NCBI GenBank assembly: GCA_947444195.1
Contig: CANEZL010000023.1
Span: 1 to 64,000, forward strand
Length of the DNA stretch: 64,000 bases
Direction of reading: 5' to 3'
Source of the DNA: Methylobacteriaceae bacterium
Lineage (GTDB): Bacteria > Pseudomonadota > Alphaproteobacteria > Rhizobiales > Beijerinckiaceae
In this document: positions 27,981 through 37,080 of the stretch, piece after piece
Position numbering within the stretch: position 1 is the first letter of the stretch
Layout of the letters: each line of letters opens with the position of its first letter
Made by a program: the position numbers and the translations under genes
The notes under the pieces: model-generated
Told to the model about the DNA's origin: nothing
What the model saw: only the letters and a program-made list of their open reading frames with translations
Database searches by the model: none

Positions 27981-28268
27981 TTCCTTAAGCCCTTGCCGGG
28001 GCACCTATCGGCCGACATCGTTGCCTCGAAGGCCGACGCGGGCGGGACGTCGCCCGCCGAGAACACCCGTCGATCGTGCCGAAAAGCGGATACGCACCGC
28101 GGGGCAGCCTTCGCGCGCCTTCGAGCCCCCCGGGGCGGGCCCGAGATCGGGGTCCGGGCACGCGATGCGGCGATGCGATCGGCACCCGGTCAGTCTGTCG
28201 TCAGCTCTCGGGTCTAGACCTGCCGGTGCGGGATGGTGATCGAGCCATCCGCACGCGGAGGACGGGCC

Positions 28269-29855
28269 ATGGTCGACAGCGTGGGCTTCTCGGGCGGCGG
28301 CAGCTTCGGCGGGGGTGGCGGCCTCGATGCCGGCGGTCTCGGCTCGATCGGGTCGAGCGGCACCGCGGCCTTCGACCTCGGCGGCATCGGCCCGAACGGG
28401 GGCGGCCCGGCTCCCACCGGCACCGGCGATCTCGGCTCGGCGGGCCTCAGCCCCATCGGCAGCAGCGGCCTCTCCGCCTTCGACATCGGCGGCATCGCCC
28501 CGGGCGGGGGCGACAGCGAGGGGGCCAAGCTCGCGCATTACAACGACCTCGTGCAGCAGAACGCCGACCGGCTCGCCGCCACCGCCGCGGAGAACCGGGC
28601 ACTGATCGGCACGCCCCAGGCGCCCGACTTCTCCCCGCCGAGTTTGTCCCCGCCGAGCTTCACCCCACCTGCCCCGAGCTTCGCCACCCAGCCCCTCGAT
28701 CCCTTCGCGGCCCCCAGGCCGGGCTTCCCGACCTTCACGCTGCCGCCACCGGCCGCGGGGGGCGCTCTGCCGGGGGCATCCGCTCCCTTCCCGCCGCCCC
28801 TCGCCCCGGCCGACACGGGCGGCAACTTCCTCGCCCTGACGCCGGACGCGCTCGCCGCCCCGGACCTCCCCGCCCCCTTCGATGCGGGGGGCTTCGGGCT
28901 CGACCCGATCGGCGTGCCGGAACGCGCGGCCTTCGGCCCGAGCGGGCCGGCCCTCGCCACGCCGGATACCGGCTTGCCCCTCCCGGCCGATGCCGGCGCG
29001 CCGGGGGTCCAGGCCACGCCCGCCCCGGTCGATCCCTTCGCGCCGGCCGCCGCCGGGGGCCTCGGCCTCGACTCGGTCGGCGTGCCGGGGCTGATCGCCT
29101 TCGACGCCGTCCCGCCGGCCTCCGCGCCGGGCCCGGGCGAGACCCCGGCCGGCGGTGATCCGGCCGCCGAGCAGCCGGGCTACGTCGACCGCGTCTTCGA
29201 CCGGGCCGCGGACAATTTCGGGACCGCCTTCGCCACGCCCGTCGGGCCCGGTTCGGAGTACCGGGACTTCGTCGACCGCTACACCGCGCCCACCGGCGTC
29301 GCGCTGATCGATTCGGTCAGTCAGCCGATCTTCCAGAGCGTGCTCTTCGGCGTACCGACCCTGCTGGACGGCGCCGCCCGCGGCCTCGGCGCGCTCTACA
29401 ACACCGCGGTGGACACGGGCACGGAGGGCTTGGTCTCCGCGGGCATGAGCGCGAGCGAGGCCGGTCGGCTCGGCCGGGACCTCAAGGCCTTTCCGGAAGC
29501 CTTCGCCGGGTCGCCGGGCGCCGTGATGCGGCCAGGGGTCGGCGCCCTCCCGGGGGCCGCCGCGGCGGAGAACGCGGTCCCCACGGTGACGGCCAACCGG
29601 ATCGCCGGCAACGCCTTCCGGGACACCATCGCGGACGCGCTGCGTGCGGCGGGCCGCGACGTCACCACGGAGGTCTATAAGCCGACCTTGTTCGGCAAGC
29701 GCTTCATCGATATCGAGGTCAGCCACAACGGGCAGGTTCTCGGCGGCATCGAGACGAAGGTCGGCGATTCCCGTTACACACCGGCGCAGCAATCCAAGGA
29801 TATGTGGCTCAGGCTGAACAACGGCTACATCGTCAACGTGGTCAGGGACAGGTGA
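28269..29855 (+). CDS. Putative polymorphic toxin: Gly/Pro-rich N-terminus plus PD-(D/E)XK nuclease-like C-terminus
   Basis: MVDSVGFSGGGSFGGGGG...; C-terminus AFRDTIADALRAAGRDVTTEVYKPTLFGKRFIDIEVSHNGQVLGGIETKVGDSRYTPAQQSKDMWLRLNNGYIVNVVRDR with D...ExK pattern. Confidence 0.65.
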   Translation: MVDSVGFSGGGSFGGGGGLDAGGLGSIGSSGTAAFDLGGIGPNGGGPAPTGTGDLGSAGLSPIGSSGLSAFDIGGIAPGGGDSEGAKLAHYNDLVQQNADRLAATAAENRALIGTPQAPDFSPPSLSPPSFTPPAPSFATQPLDPFAAPRPGFPTFTLPPPAAGGALPGASAPFPPPLAPADTGGNFLALTPDALAAPDLPAPFDAGGFGLDPIGVPERAAFGPSGPALATPDTGLPLPADAGAPGVQATPAPVDPFAPAAAGGLGLDSVGVPGLIAFDAVPPASAPGPGETPAGGDPAAEQPGYVDRVFDRAADNFGTAFATPVGPGSEYRDFVDRYTAPTGVALIDSVSQPIFQSVLFGVPTLLDGAARGLGALYNTAVDTGTEGLVSAGMSASEAGRLGRDLKAFPEAFAGSPGAVMRPGVGALPGAAAAENAVPTVTANRIAGNAFRDTIADALRAAGRDVTTEVYKPTLFGKRFIDIEVSHNGQVLGGIETKVGDSRYTPAQQSKDMWLRLNNGYIVNVVRDR

Positions 29856-29861
29856 GCGGCC

Positions 29862-30395
29862 GTGACGGTCTCCGAGCGCTACGAGCAGGTTCTGAAGGCC
29901 GCGGCTCAGCGGCTGGCCTCCGCACAGTTCGCGCGCCGGGGGCAGACCTTCCGGAAGAAGGTCCACGAGAACGTCGCCATCGTCGAGTTCCAGAAGAGCC
30001 GCGACAGCCGGCAGGACGAGATCCTCTTCACGATCAACCTGGGCGTGTTCAACGGCCGTCTCGCGGATGACACGCATCCGCCCCCCGCGCGGATCGGCAC
30101 GGGCCACGCGCATCTCCGGCAACGCATCGGCCTGCTCGAACCCGAGCGGCGCGACCGCTGGTGGCGGATCACGGCCGAGACCGATGCGGACGTGCTGGGC
30201 GCGGAGGTGACGGGGCTCGTCGTGGAGCGGGCGGTTCCCTACCTCGAAGAACACCTGCCCGACGACGCGCTGATCGCCCTGTGGGCCTCCGGCCAGTCCC
30301 CGGGCCTCACGGAGATGCAGAGGGTGCGATACCTGGACACGCTCTCGGCCAAGCTCCCGCCCGCACGCGCCGAGCCGGACCTGAGCCTGTCATGA
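29862..30395 (+). CDS. DUF4304-like putative immunity protein
   Basis: MTVSERYEQVLKAAAQRLASAQFARRGQTFRKKVHENVAIVEFQKSRDSRQDEILFTINLGVFN; starts 6 bp after the toxin stop codon. Confidence 0.7.
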   Translation: MTVSERYEQVLKAAAQRLASAQFARRGQTFRKKVHENVAIVEFQKSRDSRQDEILFTINLGVFNGRLADDTHPPPARIGTGHAHLRQRIGLLEPERRDRWWRITAETDADVLGAEVTGLVVERAVPYLEEHLPDDALIALWASGQSPGLTEMQRVRYLDTLSAKLPPARAEPDLSLS

Positions 30396-30691
30396 GCCTC
30401 CTGGGCAAATGGGTGATCGACCCCGACGATGCGCGCCGGACGGAGCTTGGCGACATCCGCCTCGACTTCTCCGCGGACGGGGCCCTGACCTACGTCATCC
30501 GCGGCCTCGAGAGCGATCAGATCATCAAGCTCCGTTACCGGGTGGAGGGCGCCGTCCTGGTCACGGACCAGCCCTCGGCGCCGCAGATCGAGCGCACCGC
30601 CTTCTCCCTCTCGCCGGACGGCGTGCTGACCCTCGCCTTCGGCGGGCTCGCCTGCCGCTTCCGGCGCGCGGAGGCGGCCGAGCAGCATTAG
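30392..30691 (+). CDS. Small hypothetical protein of the toxin/immunity operon (99 aa)
   Basis: MSLLGKWVIDPDDARRTELGDIRLDFSADGALTYVIRG...; ATGA overlap with the DUF4304-like gene. Confidence 0.65.
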   Translation: MSLLGKWVIDPDDARRTELGDIRLDFSADGALTYVIRGLESDQIIKLRYRVEGAVLVTDQPSAPQIERTAFSLSPDGVLTLAFGGLACRFRRAEAAEQH

Positions 30692-30796
30692 GGCGCTCTC
30701 CGCCGAAGTGGACACCGGTTCGGCGCAAGAGAGCGCGCAAAAACAATAACTTAGGGCCGTGGACGATTGCAACGCGATCGGGAACGGCTCTAGGGC
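30692..30796. repeat. RIME/REP-like dispersed intergenic repeat
   Basis: gcgctctccgccgaagtggacaccggttcggcgcaagagagcgc hairpin plus second inverted pair gccgtggacgattgcaacgcgatcgggaacggc. Confidence 0.5.
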
Positions 30797-30972
30797 GCTC
30801 CCAGGCACCGAGTCCCGTGATTGACCCACGGACGGGGGCGCCCCGGCCCGATCCCTCTGCACCGTCCGACGATTTCCGCCCCGCGACGGCAGCCCGCGGG
30901 CCTTGGAACGGGCCCCGGCCCCGCCTGTTTGTCAGCCGGACCGGCGCGCTCCAGCGGCGGGGAGGGGCCGAG

Positions 30973-31233
30973 ATGCCGGACAAGCTCAAGCGGACCATCA
31001 TCGGAGCGGTGATCGCGGTGGCTCTGGCCGCCGCCGTCTCCTACGGGCTCATCAGCCAGCAGACGGCCGACAAGATCGAGGCCGAGGCGAACCAAACGCT
31101 CCAGACCGACCCGGGCACGGCTGCGCCGACGCCCCAGCAGCCGGCCCCGCGGAACCCCGCGCCGCAGGATCCGAGCGCCCAAGGGCCCGCCCCTGCCCCC
31201 GCCCCGCAGGGTGCACCGACGGCCCGGCCGTAG
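30973..31233 (+). CDS. Small TM-anchored Pro/Ala-rich protein
   Basis: MPDKLKRTIIGAVIAVALAAAVSYGLISQQTADKIEAEANQTLQTDPGTAAPTPQQPAPRNP... Confidence 0.5.
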   Translation: MPDKLKRTIIGAVIAVALAAAVSYGLISQQTADKIEAEANQTLQTDPGTAAPTPQQPAPRNPAPQDPSAQGPAPAPAPQGAPTARP

Positions 31234-31348
31234 CCGCAGGCTCGGTTCGCCGCCAAGCCTGACACGGGGCGCCCGGCCTCAACCGCGGCGTGCGAACTCC
31301 CGCGGCCCCCGCACGTTCGCCCTACAACCCAATCGAGAGGTCCTGCCC

Positions 31349-31618
31349 ATGCGCTCCACCCTGCTCGCTCTCCCGCTGACCCTGGCGCTCACCACGCTGG
31401 CCGTCGCCCAGTCCCCCGCGCCGCCCGGCAGCACCGCCCCGGCCCCGGGCGCACCGGGGGTCGCCGCGCCCACGACGGGTGCCACCGGCGCTCCGGCGGC
31501 CGGCAGCTACTCCCCGACCGGGCGCCCCGAGGATTCGCGCTCGAACAGCTCGTCGGCGGCGGGCAACGCCAACCAGCCGAACCAGGTGGCGCCCCAGGGC
31601 GGCGGCGGCGGCCGGTAG
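31349..31618 (+). CDS. Small exported low-complexity protein
   Basis: Signal peptide MRSTLLALPLTLALTTLAVA then Pro/Ala/Gly-rich region. Confidence 0.5.
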   Translation: MRSTLLALPLTLALTTLAVAQSPAPPGSTAPAPGAPGVAAPTTGATGAPAAGSYSPTGRPEDSRSNSSSAAGNANQPNQVAPQGGGGGR

Positions 31619-31744
31619 GCCGCTCGACCGCCACCGTTCCACTTCCCGCGCATCCCGGTGCCCGGGATCGGCCGAGACGCGCGACGTCCGGCCGGTCTCG
31701 GGCACCGGCGTTTTCCGGCCAAGTTCAACGCGGCATCCGCACGG

Positions 31745-31862
31745 CATGATCCCGTCCAGAGCATGCTGCTTTTTCATGGAAACAGCAGCACGCTCTATCT
31801 CTTCGTGGTCGCACGATGATGTCGGAAAACCGGATTCCACTTTTCCGCATCGTGCTCCAGAC
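31745..31862. repeat. RIME-like dispersed intergenic repeat
   Basis: gagcatgctgctttttcatggaaacagcagcacgctc and gtcggaaaaccggattccacttttccgcatcgtgctcc; typical Rhizobiales intergenic pattern. Confidence 0.5.
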
Positions 31863-32025
31863 CCGCAGATCCACAGTCAAGTCTCGATAAATCCGCGATC
31901 ATCCCAGCTATATCGCCAAGCTGACACGGAAATTTCTCCGACAAATCCTCGGACAGGACTTTCCGCTTTGGAACGCTTTCCCGCTGCAGCGCCTTCTCCC
32001 CAAGACATTTCTTGGGAGACGCGCG

Positions 32026-32412
32026 ATGCGCCAGACACTCACCGCCCTCACGCTGCTCACCGTGGTCGGGCTCAGTCCCGCCGCCGCGCAGACGACGGTC
32101 ACCGGCAAGCCCGCTCCGGACGCGACCACCAGCGAGAAATCGGGGGGCCAGAACGCCCTAACCCGGCCGAACACGGATCGGCCCGAGGCCGGCAATCCCG
32201 CCGCCACGGGGACGGCGGCCGGCGCCAAGCTGGAGCCGGGCTCGAACAGCTTCACGGAGGCGCAGGTCCGCGGGCGCCTGGAGGAGGCCGGCTACAAGGA
32301 TGCCAAGGATCTCAAGAAGGACGATCAGGGCATCTGGCGGGGAACCGCGATGATGAACGGCAAGTCCGTCGGGGTCGGCATGGACTTCAAGGGCAACGTC
32401 GCCGTCCAGTGA
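32026..32412 (+). CDS. Exported PepSY-like small protein
   Basis: MRQTLTALTLLTVVGLSPAAA...; EAQVRGRLEEAGYKDAKDLKKDDQGIWRGTAMMNGKSVGVGMDFKGNV. Confidence 0.65.
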   Translation: MRQTLTALTLLTVVGLSPAAAQTTVTGKPAPDATTSEKSGGQNALTRPNTDRPEAGNPAATGTAAGAKLEPGSNSFTEAQVRGRLEEAGYKDAKDLKKDDQGIWRGTAMMNGKSVGVGMDFKGNVAVQ

Positions 32413-32451
32413 AGGGCGGCTGCCGAAACGACAATCCATCGGGAGACCACC

Positions 32452-33117
32452 ATGGCACAGCAGACCATCACCGCCCTGTTCGACCGTTACGAGGACGCGA
32501 GCGCGGCCGTCTCGAAGCTCGAGGCGGGCGGCGTCCCGCACGCCGACATCAGCATCGTGAGCAACAACGAGGGTGACCGCCACGCGGAGCGCCTGGGCTC
32601 CGGCGGCCACGAGCACGCCAAGCACGGGGCCGAGACCGGCGCCGGAACCGGCGCGACCCTCGGCACCCTGGCGGGCGGCGCGGCGGGCCTTCTCGCGGGC
32701 CTCGGCCTCCTCGCCATCCCGGGGGTCGGCCCCGTGGTCGCCGCGGGCTGGCTCGTCAGCGCCGTGACGGGGGCGGGCGTCGGCGCCGCGGCGGGCGGCC
32801 TCGTCGGCGGCCTCGCCGGGGCCGGGATGAGCGAGGGCGATGCCCACGCCTATTCCGAGGGCGTGCGGCGGGGCGGCACGCTCGTCACCGTCCGCGCCGA
32901 CGAGACGCGCTCGGCCATGGTGATGGACGCCCTGGAAGAGCACGGCTCCGTCGACATGAACGCCCGTACCCAGGGCTGGCGCTCCGAGGGCTGGACGACG
33001 CCCACCGCGAGCACGACGGACCTCCAGTCGCCCACCTCCGGCGCCGGCATGTCGCCCGCGGGGATGGTCGAGGGCCGCGAGCGCGTGCGGGCCTATCCCG
33101 GCTCCACCACGCCCTAG
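32452..33117 (+). CDS. General stress protein (YflT/17M-like) with glycine-rich region
   Basis: MAQQTITALFDRYEDASAAVSKLEAGGVPHADISIVSNNEGD... plus Gly/Ala-rich hydrophobic stretch. Confidence 0.7.
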   Translation: MAQQTITALFDRYEDASAAVSKLEAGGVPHADISIVSNNEGDRHAERLGSGGHEHAKHGAETGAGTGATLGTLAGGAAGLLAGLGLLAIPGVGPVVAAGWLVSAVTGAGVGAAAGGLVGGLAGAGMSEGDAHAYSEGVRRGGTLVTVRADETRSAMVMDALEEHGSVDMNARTQGWRSEGWTTPTASTTDLQSPTSGAGMSPAGMVEGRERVRAYPGSTTP

Positions 33118-33760
33118 CGGGCTCGCGACCGCGGCGAGCCGCCGGTTCGCGCGGGAGCGTATCCCGACAGGGACTTTCAGCCGCCTCCGGTCGCAGCGCG
33201 ATCGGGGGCGGCTCTCGGTCTGCGGAGGGCCTGTCGCCCGTGCGGCGACAGGAGCGCTTCGCGACCTTGCGGAACGCCCGGATCCGGTATCGCCGGCGGG
33301 CGTCCCGCGCGCGTCACAGACCCTTCTTCGCCGGGATCTTGCGCATCCCGCGGGCGCTCTTCACGGAGGATTTCCGCTTGGCCCGAGCCTCGACGTGGAG
33401 GCCGTCCCCGGCCTGCGTCAGGGCGGCCGAAGGCCCGGCCGGCGCCGCCGAGGCGCCTCCCGGGAACGAGACCAGTCCGGCCGCCATCATCGTCGCGGCG
33501 ACTGCCAATGCTATCCTCACCTGCGCGCTCCCTCGATCGTCGTTCCCCAATCCGACACCGGACCGGCACGGCCACATCGACCGTCATCACGAGAATAGGG
33601 TCCGTCGAGCCGCGGCCAAGCGGATCCTCGTCAAGTGGAACTGCGGTAGAGAGCGGGTTTCTGCCCGGGATCCGACCCGGGTCGTGGGCGGCGGGGCGGA
33701 ACCGCGGGAGGGAGCCGGAATTGGTCCCGACACGTTCGAGGCGCAGAGGTCATCCCCATC

Positions 33761-33895
33761 ATGCCACGCTGGGCCTTCGGCATTCTCGGCGCCCTGCTCA
33801 TCCTCACGGCGATGGGCATCATGTTCGCCTTCATCCGCAGCGGCGCCACCACCGATCAGGGCTCGGGACCGCAGCAGCTCTCCGCCCCCCGTTGA
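33761..33895 (+). CDS. Single-TM microprotein (44 aa)
   Basis: MPRWAFGILGALLILTAMGIMFAFIRSGATTDQGSGPQQLSAPR; not in the supplied ORF list because of its length. Confidence 0.4.
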   Translation: MPRWAFGILGALLILTAMGIMFAFIRSGATTDQGSGPQQLSAPR

Positions 33896-34018
33896 GGACG
33901 GGCGTGTCGCGCCCCCCGCCCGGGCGGTGCGACACGGGTCCGTCGTCCCCGGGATGCGCCGAGGGGAACGAACGTCTAAGCTCCGGTCTTTCTCCGACGT
34001 CGCCGTCCCACGAGGCCG

Positions 34019-34507
34019 ATGGATTACGCGCACGCCAAGCTCGAGACTGCCCGCCTGCGCCTGGAAACCGTGTCGTCCCTCGACGAGATGGTCACGGTGC
34101 TGCGCGACACCGCGCGCGCGGTCGCCGGTTCGGACGGCATCTCCGTGGTGCTGCGCGACGGCGCGTTCTGCCGCTACGTGGCCGAGGACGCGTTCACGCC
34201 CCTGTGGAAAGGGCGCCGCTTCCCCCTGGAGGCGTGCATCTCGGGCTGGGCGATCCTGAACGCCCGCGCGGCGGTGGTGCCCGATATCGAGCGGGACCCC
34301 CGCGTCCCGGCAGCGGCCTACAGGCTGAGTTCCATGCGCAGCCTCGTGATGACGCCGATCGGATCTCCCGAACCCGTGGCCGCGCTGGGCGCCTACTGGT
34401 GCGCCTGCGTCGAGCCCGACGCGGGCACGGTGGGGCGCCTTCAGGCCCTCGCCGACGCGGCCACCGCCGCCCTCGCGCGCCTGCTGCCGGCGCCCCAGGA
34501 CGCCTGA
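34019..34507 (+). CDS. GAF domain-containing protein
   Basis: MDYAHAKLETARLRLETVSSLDEMVTVLRDTARAVAGSDGISVVLRDG...ISGWAILNARAAVVPDIERDPRVP. Confidence 0.85.
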   Translation: MDYAHAKLETARLRLETVSSLDEMVTVLRDTARAVAGSDGISVVLRDGAFCRYVAEDAFTPLWKGRRFPLEACISGWAILNARAAVVPDIERDPRVPAAAYRLSSMRSLVMTPIGSPEPVAALGAYWCACVEPDAGTVGRLQALADAATAALARLLPAPQDA

Positions 34508-34630
34508 GAGCGCTTCCGGCCGATCACCATGACGCCGATGGGCTTCCCCCTTGCGGGAGGCGCCGGAGGTAACGGTGGCGCAGGACGAGCCGCCGACAGC
34601 GCCGCCTGCACCACCTCGAGCCGCGCCCCC

Positions 34631-35833
34631 TCAGCGCCCGTCGACCGGATCCGCGTCGATGCGCACCCGCAGGATCGCGTAGGGGGGTTTCTGCAGGTCG
34701 GTGCCGCCGTTGAACTCGGGGCGGCGGTTCACCTGGGCGGCCGAGATGTAGAGCCAGCGGTCCGGGGTGATCCAGAAGGTGTCCGCCCAGACCAGGCGCT
34801 CGTCGGCGGCGATGACGGTGATGCGCCCGTCCGGATCGCGCCGGCCGACCGCGTTGTGCTCCTGGAGGCTCAGATAGACGCGGTCCTTCGAATCGGTGGT
34901 GAGCCCCCCGGTCATGCCCTTCTCGCCGAGATCCTTGACCGAGGCCGCGACCTCGGCGTCCGTCACCTTCGGGTCGAGGAGGCCGGCGGTGTCCACGGCG
35001 TAGAGGCGGCGGCCCATCAGCGGCGCGTAGTAGAGGCGCGCGCCGTCCGGGCTCAGGGCGATGCCGTTGGCCCCGCCCTTCGGATTCTGGGGCGGACCCT
35101 CGCCCCGCATCTGCATGACAGGCCGCTTCTCGACGAACTTCACGATCCCCTTCTGCGACTTGGTGCTGGCATGCCCGTCGAGGCGTCGCACCACGAGACC
35201 GCTCGCGAGGTCCACGGCGAGGATCGCGCCCTCCTCCCCCTGGCCCTGGTCGGTGATGTAGGCCACCGGCCGTCCGTCCCGGGTGCCGACCCGAAGGTCG
35301 TTCAGGGACGAGGTCGGCGTGATCCCGGAATCGAGGGGCACCACGCGCACGATCGCGTTCGTGCCGAGATCGACCTGCACCAGCTTCGCGCCCCCCGGAA
35401 CCGGCGGGCCCTTGCCCTCGGGCAGGCCGGCATCGAGGAGCCAGAGGGTGTCGTCCCGGTCGAACACGCCGTTGGGCACGTGGAACAGGCTGGCCTGGGG
35501 CTTCTTCGCGTCGGGCCGGTTGGTCTGCGCGTCCGGATAGGGGGTCACGCGGCCGTCCGGCATCACCTCGCCCACCGTGACGGGGACGTCGGCGGTGAAG
35601 CGCGGCATCATCACGAAGGTGCGCCCGCCGCGGGCGATGGCGAGGCCGGTGGGCGTCGAGGGGGCGTCGGCGACCTTGGCCAGTTCCATCGCGCCGACCG
35701 GGCGGCTCGCATCCGCCTCCAGCGCGGCGGCAGGCATGGCGGCAGGCGCGGCGGCCAGCGCCGCGACCGCGCAGGCGAGGCCGCGCAGCGCACAGGCGAG
35801 GCCGCGCAGGCGGGGCGGGGATCGGTATCGCAT
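34631..35833 (-). CDS. Major royal jelly/yellow-like family protein, exported
   Basis: PNGVFDRDDTLWLLDAGLPEG..., SLNDLRVGTRDGRPVAYITDQG..., GANGIALSPDGARLYYAPLMGRRLY. Confidence 0.85.
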   Translation of the reverse strand: MRYRSPPRLRGLACALRGLACAVAALAAAPAAMPAAALEADASRPVGAMELAKVADAPSTPTGLAIARGGRTFVMMPRFTADVPVTVGEVMPDGRVTPYPDAQTNRPDAKKPQASLFHVPNGVFDRDDTLWLLDAGLPEGKGPPVPGGAKLVQVDLGTNAIVRVVPLDSGITPTSSLNDLRVGTRDGRPVAYITDQGQGEEGAILAVDLASGLVVRRLDGHASTKSQKGIVKFVEKRPVMQMRGEGPPQNPKGGANGIALSPDGARLYYAPLMGRRLYAVDTAGLLDPKVTDAEVAASVKDLGEKGMTGGLTTDSKDRVYLSLQEHNAVGRRDPDGRITVIAADERLVWADTFWITPDRWLYISAAQVNRRPEFNGGTDLQKPPYAILRVRIDADPVDGR

Positions 35834-35859
35834 GGGCGGGCTCGCGGTTGCTGGGGCGC

Positions 35860-36810
35860 TCAGGCGCGCAGGGGGATGGCGTGGATCGCGTGGCCGGCGG
35901 CGATGTAGAGGCGCCGTCCCTCCGCCCCGAAGGCGAGGTTGCCGGCGACGGTCGGCGTGGCGATGCGCCCGAGGGGCGTGCCGTCGGGGTCGTAGATCCG
36001 TACCCCGTCGATGCAGGCGGCGAGGACGCGGCCCCGGCGATCGACCTTCAGGCCGTCCGGCACACCCGCCTCGAGGGTGGCGAAGGTCCGGGGGGGACCG
36101 AGCCCGGCCCCGGTCACGGGAAAGGCGAGGATGGCGCGCCCGCCCTCCGGGTTCAGGGCGGCGCCCGCCTCGCTGACGTAGAGGGTGCGGCCGTCGGGGG
36201 CGAAGGCGAGGCCGTTCGGCTGGTCGAGGGCGTCCGTCATCGCCTCCGGGCGTCCGGGCTCGCGCACGCGGTAGACCCGCCGGGCGGATTGCGCCGGCAC
36301 GGCCTGCAGGCCCTCCTCCGGCTCGGTGATGCCGAAGACGGGATCGGTGAACCAGATCGCCCCGTCCGGCCCCTCCACCGCGTCGTTCGGTGAATTCAGA
36401 GGTTTTCCATCGAAACGCTCCGCGAGAACCGTGAGGTTTCCATCCGCCTCCTGCCGCACCACGCGCCGGCCGCGATGCTCGCAGGTGACGAGGCGGCCCT
36501 GGCGGTCGAGGGTGTTGCCGTTGGCGTTGTTGGCGGGCGCGCGCAGCACCGCGACGCCGCGGTCGGCGCCCAGCACGAGGATGCGGTCGGCCTTCACGTC
36601 GCTGAAGACCAAACCGCCGAGGCGGGGGGCGAAGACCGGCCCCTCGCACCAGCGGCCGCCCCGGTAGAGGGTCTCCAGCCGCGCGTCCGGATCGACGAGG
36701 TCGGTCAGGCGCGGATCGTCCACGCGGACGACGGGCCCCGCGGCGCGGGCCCCCGTCGCGGCGAGGGCGAGGGCACCGCCGAGGAGGGCGCGTCTGTGCA
36801 GGTTCGGCAT
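35860..36810 (-). CDS. SMP-30/gluconolactonase/LRE family protein
   Basis: EGPVFAPRLGGLVFSDVKADRIL...NGNTLDRQGRLVTCEH...SPNDAVEGPDGAIWFTDPVFGI. Confidence 0.92.
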   Translation of the reverse strand: MPNLHRRALLGGALALAATGARAAGPVVRVDDPRLTDLVDPDARLETLYRGGRWCEGPVFAPRLGGLVFSDVKADRILVLGADRGVAVLRAPANNANGNTLDRQGRLVTCEHRGRRVVRQEADGNLTVLAERFDGKPLNSPNDAVEGPDGAIWFTDPVFGITEPEEGLQAVPAQSARRVYRVREPGRPEAMTDALDQPNGLAFAPDGRTLYVSEAGAALNPEGGRAILAFPVTGAGLGPPRTFATLEAGVPDGLKVDRRGRVLAACIDGVRIYDPDGTPLGRIATPTVAGNLAFGAEGRRLYIAAGHAIHAIPLRA

Positions 36811-37080
36811 GCGGCTCCGGCCCGGGCTGCGGTCCCCCGGCCAACGCGCGGGCCCGCCGCACGATCCCGGCGGCGAGGGAGGCCCGGGCCGCGATCGAGG
36901 CCCGGACGGAACAGGGAAGGCGGGATATCCTCACGCTCCGGTAGCTCCGCGCCGCCGCATACCCTAATCACCCCTGCGGCGCGGCGGAGGAGGCGAGAGC
37001 GGTCATGCACTCTGGAACGGGCCATCGATCCGCGGGGCTGGGCGGCCCGCGGCGCGGTCGCGGCGGCTGAGGGGACGCCC

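Noticed and set aside
28005-30254. 749-aa minus-strand ORF opposite the toxin locus
   Set aside because: Shadow ORF; the plus-strand frames have coupled starts/stops and domain-like motifs.
33314-33577. Small minus-strand ORF with a signal-peptide-like segment and Lys-rich tail
   Set aside because: Possible small exported protein, but start codon is uncertain and there is no family recognition; left out of the feature list.
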